A DNA stretch of 36,403 bases from DASTPP01 sp035762175 (lineage in GTDB: Bacteria; Myxococcota_A; Polyangia; Polyangiales; Polyangiaceae). The stretch spans positions 1 through 36,403 of the forward strand of contig DASTPP010000417.1 of NCBI GenBank assembly GCA_035762175.1, in the 5' to 3' direction. How positions within the stretch are numbered: the first letter of the stretch is position 1; every line of letters begins with the position of its first letter. A program made the position numbers and the translations under genes. Below are positions 34,701 through 36,403 of the stretch, in pieces. The notes below the pieces were generated by a model that saw nothing but the letters and a program-made list of their open reading frames with translations, had not been told where the DNA came from and ran no database searches.

Positions 34701-35936
34701 ATCGTCGACGCGGCCACGGGCGAGCGGGCGCGCGTCGGCTTCCCCCTGCCGAACACCGCGCGCAACATCCTCGGCACGTACCTCGACCTGTCGCTGCGCA
34801 AAGAGTCGTTCGGGCGGCTCTTCCCCGCGCTCGAGGCCGCCTGCGCCGACCCGCTCATCCGCAGCACGCTGCGGCGCTGGATCCACGACTGCAAGTCGCC
34901 GGCCGGCGGCGACGAGGCCGCCGCCGCCATCGCCTCGAAGTACGTCACCGTCGCCGGGCTGCTCTCGGCCTTCCCGGCGTGCAAGCTCACGCTGGCGCAG
35001 GCGGTCGAGGTGCTGCCCAAGCAGCGGCCGCGCTACTACTCGATCAGCTCGGGCGCGGCCGCGAGCGGCTCGGCCCACGCCGACATCACCGTCTCGGTCG
35101 TCGCCGAGCGGCTCGAGTTCGGGGCCGTCCGGCGCGGGCTCTGCAGCAACTACCTCAACTCGCTGCGGCCCGGCGTCGACTCGGCCTGGGTCAGCGTGCG
35201 CCCGTCGCACTTCCGCGCGCCCGCCGACCCCGCGGCCCCCGTGCTGATGGTCGGGCCCGGCACGGGCCTCGCGCCCATGATGGGCTTCCTCGCCGACCGG
35301 GCGCGGCGGCGCCGCGAGCGCCCGGGCGAGCCGCTCGGCGAGTGCCACCTCTTCTTCGGCTGCCGCAACGAGGCCGACTTCTTGTACGGCGACCGGCTCC
35401 GGGCCTACGCCGACGAGGGCGTGCTGAGCGGCCTGTACGTGGCCTTCAGCCGGAAGGACTCGCGCGAGAAGCGCTACGTGCAGCACGACCTGCGCGAGCA
35501 CCGGGCGAAGGTCGTCGCGCTGCTGCGCGACCCGCGGTTGCACTACTACGTCTGCGGCGACGCCGCGATGGCCGAGCAGGTCGAGCAGACGCTGCTGCGG
35601 CTGCTCACCGACGACGGCATGGACCGCACCGCCGCGTTCCTGCACCTGGAGGCGATGAAAGACCAGCGCCGCTTCCAGACCGACGTCTGGGGCGTGACCT
35701 ACAGCAGCCTGGCGCAGGTCAAAGAAGACAAGGCGCACATGGCCGGGCGGTGGGCCGAGTCGCTCGACGGCAAGGGCGAGGGCGCCGCGCCGGCCCCCGC
35801 CCCCGAGGCGATCGTCGTGCGCATGCTGCAGACGCACACGGGGTCTTCCGAAGAGCACGCGCGGCGGGCGCTGCAGTCGTCCGAGGGCAACGTCGCCAGG
35901 GCGCTGCAGATCTTGAGCGCGTTCGAGCTGGCCTGA
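31728..35936 (+). CDS. nos: Globin-nitric oxide synthase-diflavin reductase fusion
   Basis: 1402 residues, start fixed by AAGGAG. Residues 31-36 are a KCPFAH motif. Residues 61-210 are a globin-like helical domain without an obvious proximal His. Residues 218-365 are a globin with proximal His303 (ASHACKQIP). The NOS oxygenase spans 395-720, with haem ligand Cys419 (AWRNSAKCIGR), Arg-binding Glu599 (FNGWFMQSEI) and VDHRNACHQF, WVVPAIGGS and QYRYCCERF elements. The flavodoxin (745-885) has FMN loop GSETGT (752-757) and TSTFGEG. The FAD/NADPH module (920-1325) has RYYS (1102-1105), GPGTGLAP (1176-1183) and YYVCGDAAM. Residues 1357-1402 look like a UBA-type three-helix tail. It should make NO from arginine with its own electron supply. 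The linker at 720-742 is too short for a calmodulin site. A globin may oxidise NO to nitrate. Confidence 0.93.
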   Translation: MTARADSPPVMPENAPLLEGEPGEGAAGAPKCPFAHLPHVAKGVRPPPSPPPVVVPGDDLTAPERVLVIEAYNKTLPWRTMVSEAWAQRMCDLDETLFDRMLVDFFPEVEDYLLGLLDIAVRNLNPRTDRVARESYRAMHPDPERRFQTFEEYASAFLAMGFTEHEWRLSKEAFLWVLETHSPYLEGPERQEAAKGAAGAFGRFYQAHVVDRARACEPAVLLSEAEARELKAYWAQCKGARTKFGVVFYRSIFKRHPEVIKYFQETDMDRLSVHLFDAADLAIEAAPDFWAGRHVFRTLGASHACKQIPTSAYPAVNEHVIDTLDHFAPLDAGVRHSLQKAMFLVSFLVMQPAAHNERVEREATQWFEQMAAEKGWPEERLRERLATVRASIQHTGTYDHTSEELAYGAQVAWRNSAKCIGRVSWNLLTVRDRRHVTTAAGMFQECVEHLRLATEKPNMEAVMTVFAPRRPRERWGARFWNHQLVRYAGYREPNGSVVGDPANVHLTERIRSLGWEPPEPKGSFDVLPVVLELPGQSPFLYQFPDESVLQVDLSHPTKPEFSDLRLRWCAVPTITNFNLRLGGVDYVCCPFNGWFMQSEIARNLWERYKVAGAVAGLFGLDTSESGNLWEDHAWNELNAAVLHSFRATKLSMVDHRNACHQFFTHVDRERKEGREVPAQWSWVVPAIGGSTLPLWHHEMRDFELFPQYRYCCERFLFGLKEGEPASGTHFLQGADLEATGEIAPLDVLLLYGSETGTCERYAVDLARRLGPLRPAVMSLDEAAEGGALAGRDVIVVVTSTFGEGKPPSNAVRFDDEPLPALAGAKFAVFAAGSTIYPNYAKFGKKVFARLRDEAGAEPIGDVMLGNELAGQARAFDEFCGLVVGRIAPALAGRPPAAASFEVRPADDPAAFAWPPEDGVGGCRHLPVLENRELLQRGTDRSTRLVRFDLAAGGPGLSYETGDHLKVWPLNEPALVEQMCALLKAAPDEVIDIVDAATGERARVGFPLPNTARNILGTYLDLSLRKESFGRLFPALEAACADPLIRSTLRRWIHDCKSPAGGDEAAAAIASKYVTVAGLLSAFPACKLTLAQAVEVLPKQRPRYYSISSGAAASGSAHADITVSVVAERLEFGAVRRGLCSNYLNSLRPGVDSAWVSVRPSHFRAPADPAAPVLMVGPGTGLAPMMGFLADRARRRRERPGEPLGECHLFFGCRNEADFLYGDRLRAYADEGVLSGLYVAFSRKDSREKRYVQHDLREHRAKVVALLRDPRLHYYVCGDAAMAEQVEQTLLRLLTDDGMDRTAAFLHLEAMKDQRRFQTDVWGVTYSSLAQVKEDKAHMAGRWAESLDGKGEGAAPAPAPEAIVVRMLQTHTGSSEEHARRALQSSEGNVARALQILSAFELA

Positions 35937-36067
35937 CCGCCCCCCGACCTCGTGCGAGCACCCGGGCCGCGCTCGCGTCGCGGGCGCGGTCGGCGACCTG
36001 GCCCTCGCCCACGGGGGGGGGCGGCCCGGTGGCTGCGATCGGCCCGGCCGGCGGGCGGGGGCCTGGC

Positions 36068-36403
36068 TCAGCGCGGCCGCTCGCCCCGTCGCACGAACTC
36101 GTAGGGCCCCTTGGTCGCGCCCCACACCTGCCTGCCCGCGTCGTCGTAGCCGCGGTCCCACGAGACGAGCCGCTCGGCGTCGAGGCGCACCTCGCTGGTC
36201 GCATAGCTCGCCCCCCGGAGGCTGCTGGGGCACGCGCGCCCGGACGTCGAACCTGCAAAGGTACGCTCGCCCTCGTGCCAGTCGAGCTCGACCGCGCAGC
36301 CGGCCCGCTCGGCCGCGTCGGCCGCGGCGAAGCGAGGGCGCTCGGGCCGCGCGCACGCGCCGACCGCCGCCTCGGGCGCCCGCAGCTCGAAGACGCGCGA
36401 GCG
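36068..36403 (-). CDS. CpcT/CpeT-like chromophore lyase family protein, C-terminal part
   Basis: The frame is open from the right edge to a stop at 36068 (111 residues). The ORF start is outside the window. The sequence shows the family's C-terminal signature: RVFELRAPE, then GCAVELDW, FAGSTSGRACPSSLRGASYATSEV, split across short strands, then SWDRGYDDAGRQVWGATKGPYEFVRR. CpcT/CpeT proteins attach bilins to phycobiliproteins in cyanobacteria, but homologues occur in non-phototrophs where the function is unknown. No bilin-protein gene is seen here. It is read toward the end of the NOS gene (convergent), with a 131-bp GC-rich gap. Confidence 0.8.
   Translation of the reverse strand, partial: RSRVFELRAPEAAVGACARPERPRFAAADAAERAGCAVELDWHEGERTFAGSTSGRACPSSLRGASYATSEVRLDAERLVSWDRGYDDAGRQVWGATKGPYEFVRRGERPR

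Noticed and set aside
32067..36356. 1429-codon minus-strand open frame opposite the NOS gene
   Set aside because: No domain motifs and shadow composition. The NOS motifs on the plus strand are unambiguous; only its far right end overlaps the real CpcT-like gene, in another frame.

Overview
The window is very GC-rich DNA with a strong G/C third-position bias. It carries many small lipoproteins, a TubC-type NRPS docking domain, HTTM and CpcT/CpeT-like genes, and haem-c lipoproteins. This combination suggests a myxobacterium or relative (Myxococcota). That assignment is inferred from gene style, not from a marker gene.

Left flank (1-5187): a partial secreted protein runs off the left edge beside an AT-rich island (145-330). 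It is followed by lipoprotein genes, two of them translationally coupled, and an AadA-like nucleotidyltransferase. A frameshifted IS630-type transposase remnant and a 51-bp near-perfect direct repeat then mark the border of the next block.

Biosynthetic cluster (5188-23108): nine plus-strand genes, tightly packed from 14662 onward. They encode a stand-alone condensation protein, an A-PCP-C-PCP synthetase, a docking/degenerate-cyclization/A(Cys)-PCP-TE synthetase, a free carrier protein, a lysine/ornithine N-hydroxylase, a small cupin, a methionyl-tRNA-synthetase-like enzyme, a free adenylation enzyme and a DDAH/amidinotransferase-fold enzyme. Two minus-strand genes (flavin monooxygenase and O-methyltransferase) converge on this run. 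N-hydroxylase plus cupin plus MetRS-like enzyme is the known signature of hydrazine (N-N bond) synthetases such as the Spb38/Spb40 system of s56-p1. Here the cupin and MetRS-like parts are separate genes inside an NRPS locus that also activates cysteine. The likely product is a hydrazine-derived, cysteine-containing peptide that I cannot match to a known compound.

Middle (23109-29611): two di-haem c lipoproteins (one of the MauG/CcpA peroxidase family), a LysR regulator, a remnant of a second LysR gene and an aldo/keto reductase.

Right flank (29612-36403): an HTTM membrane protein coupled to a membrane-anchored partner, a small unknown protein, and divergently a 1402-residue nitric oxide synthase. 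The NOS order is globin-like, globin, NOS oxygenase, FMN, FAD/NADPH, then a UBA-like tail. A CpcT/CpeT-like gene runs off the right edge. The two most notable systems are the split hydrazine synthetase/NRPS locus and the globin-NOS fusion about 11 kb downstream of it.
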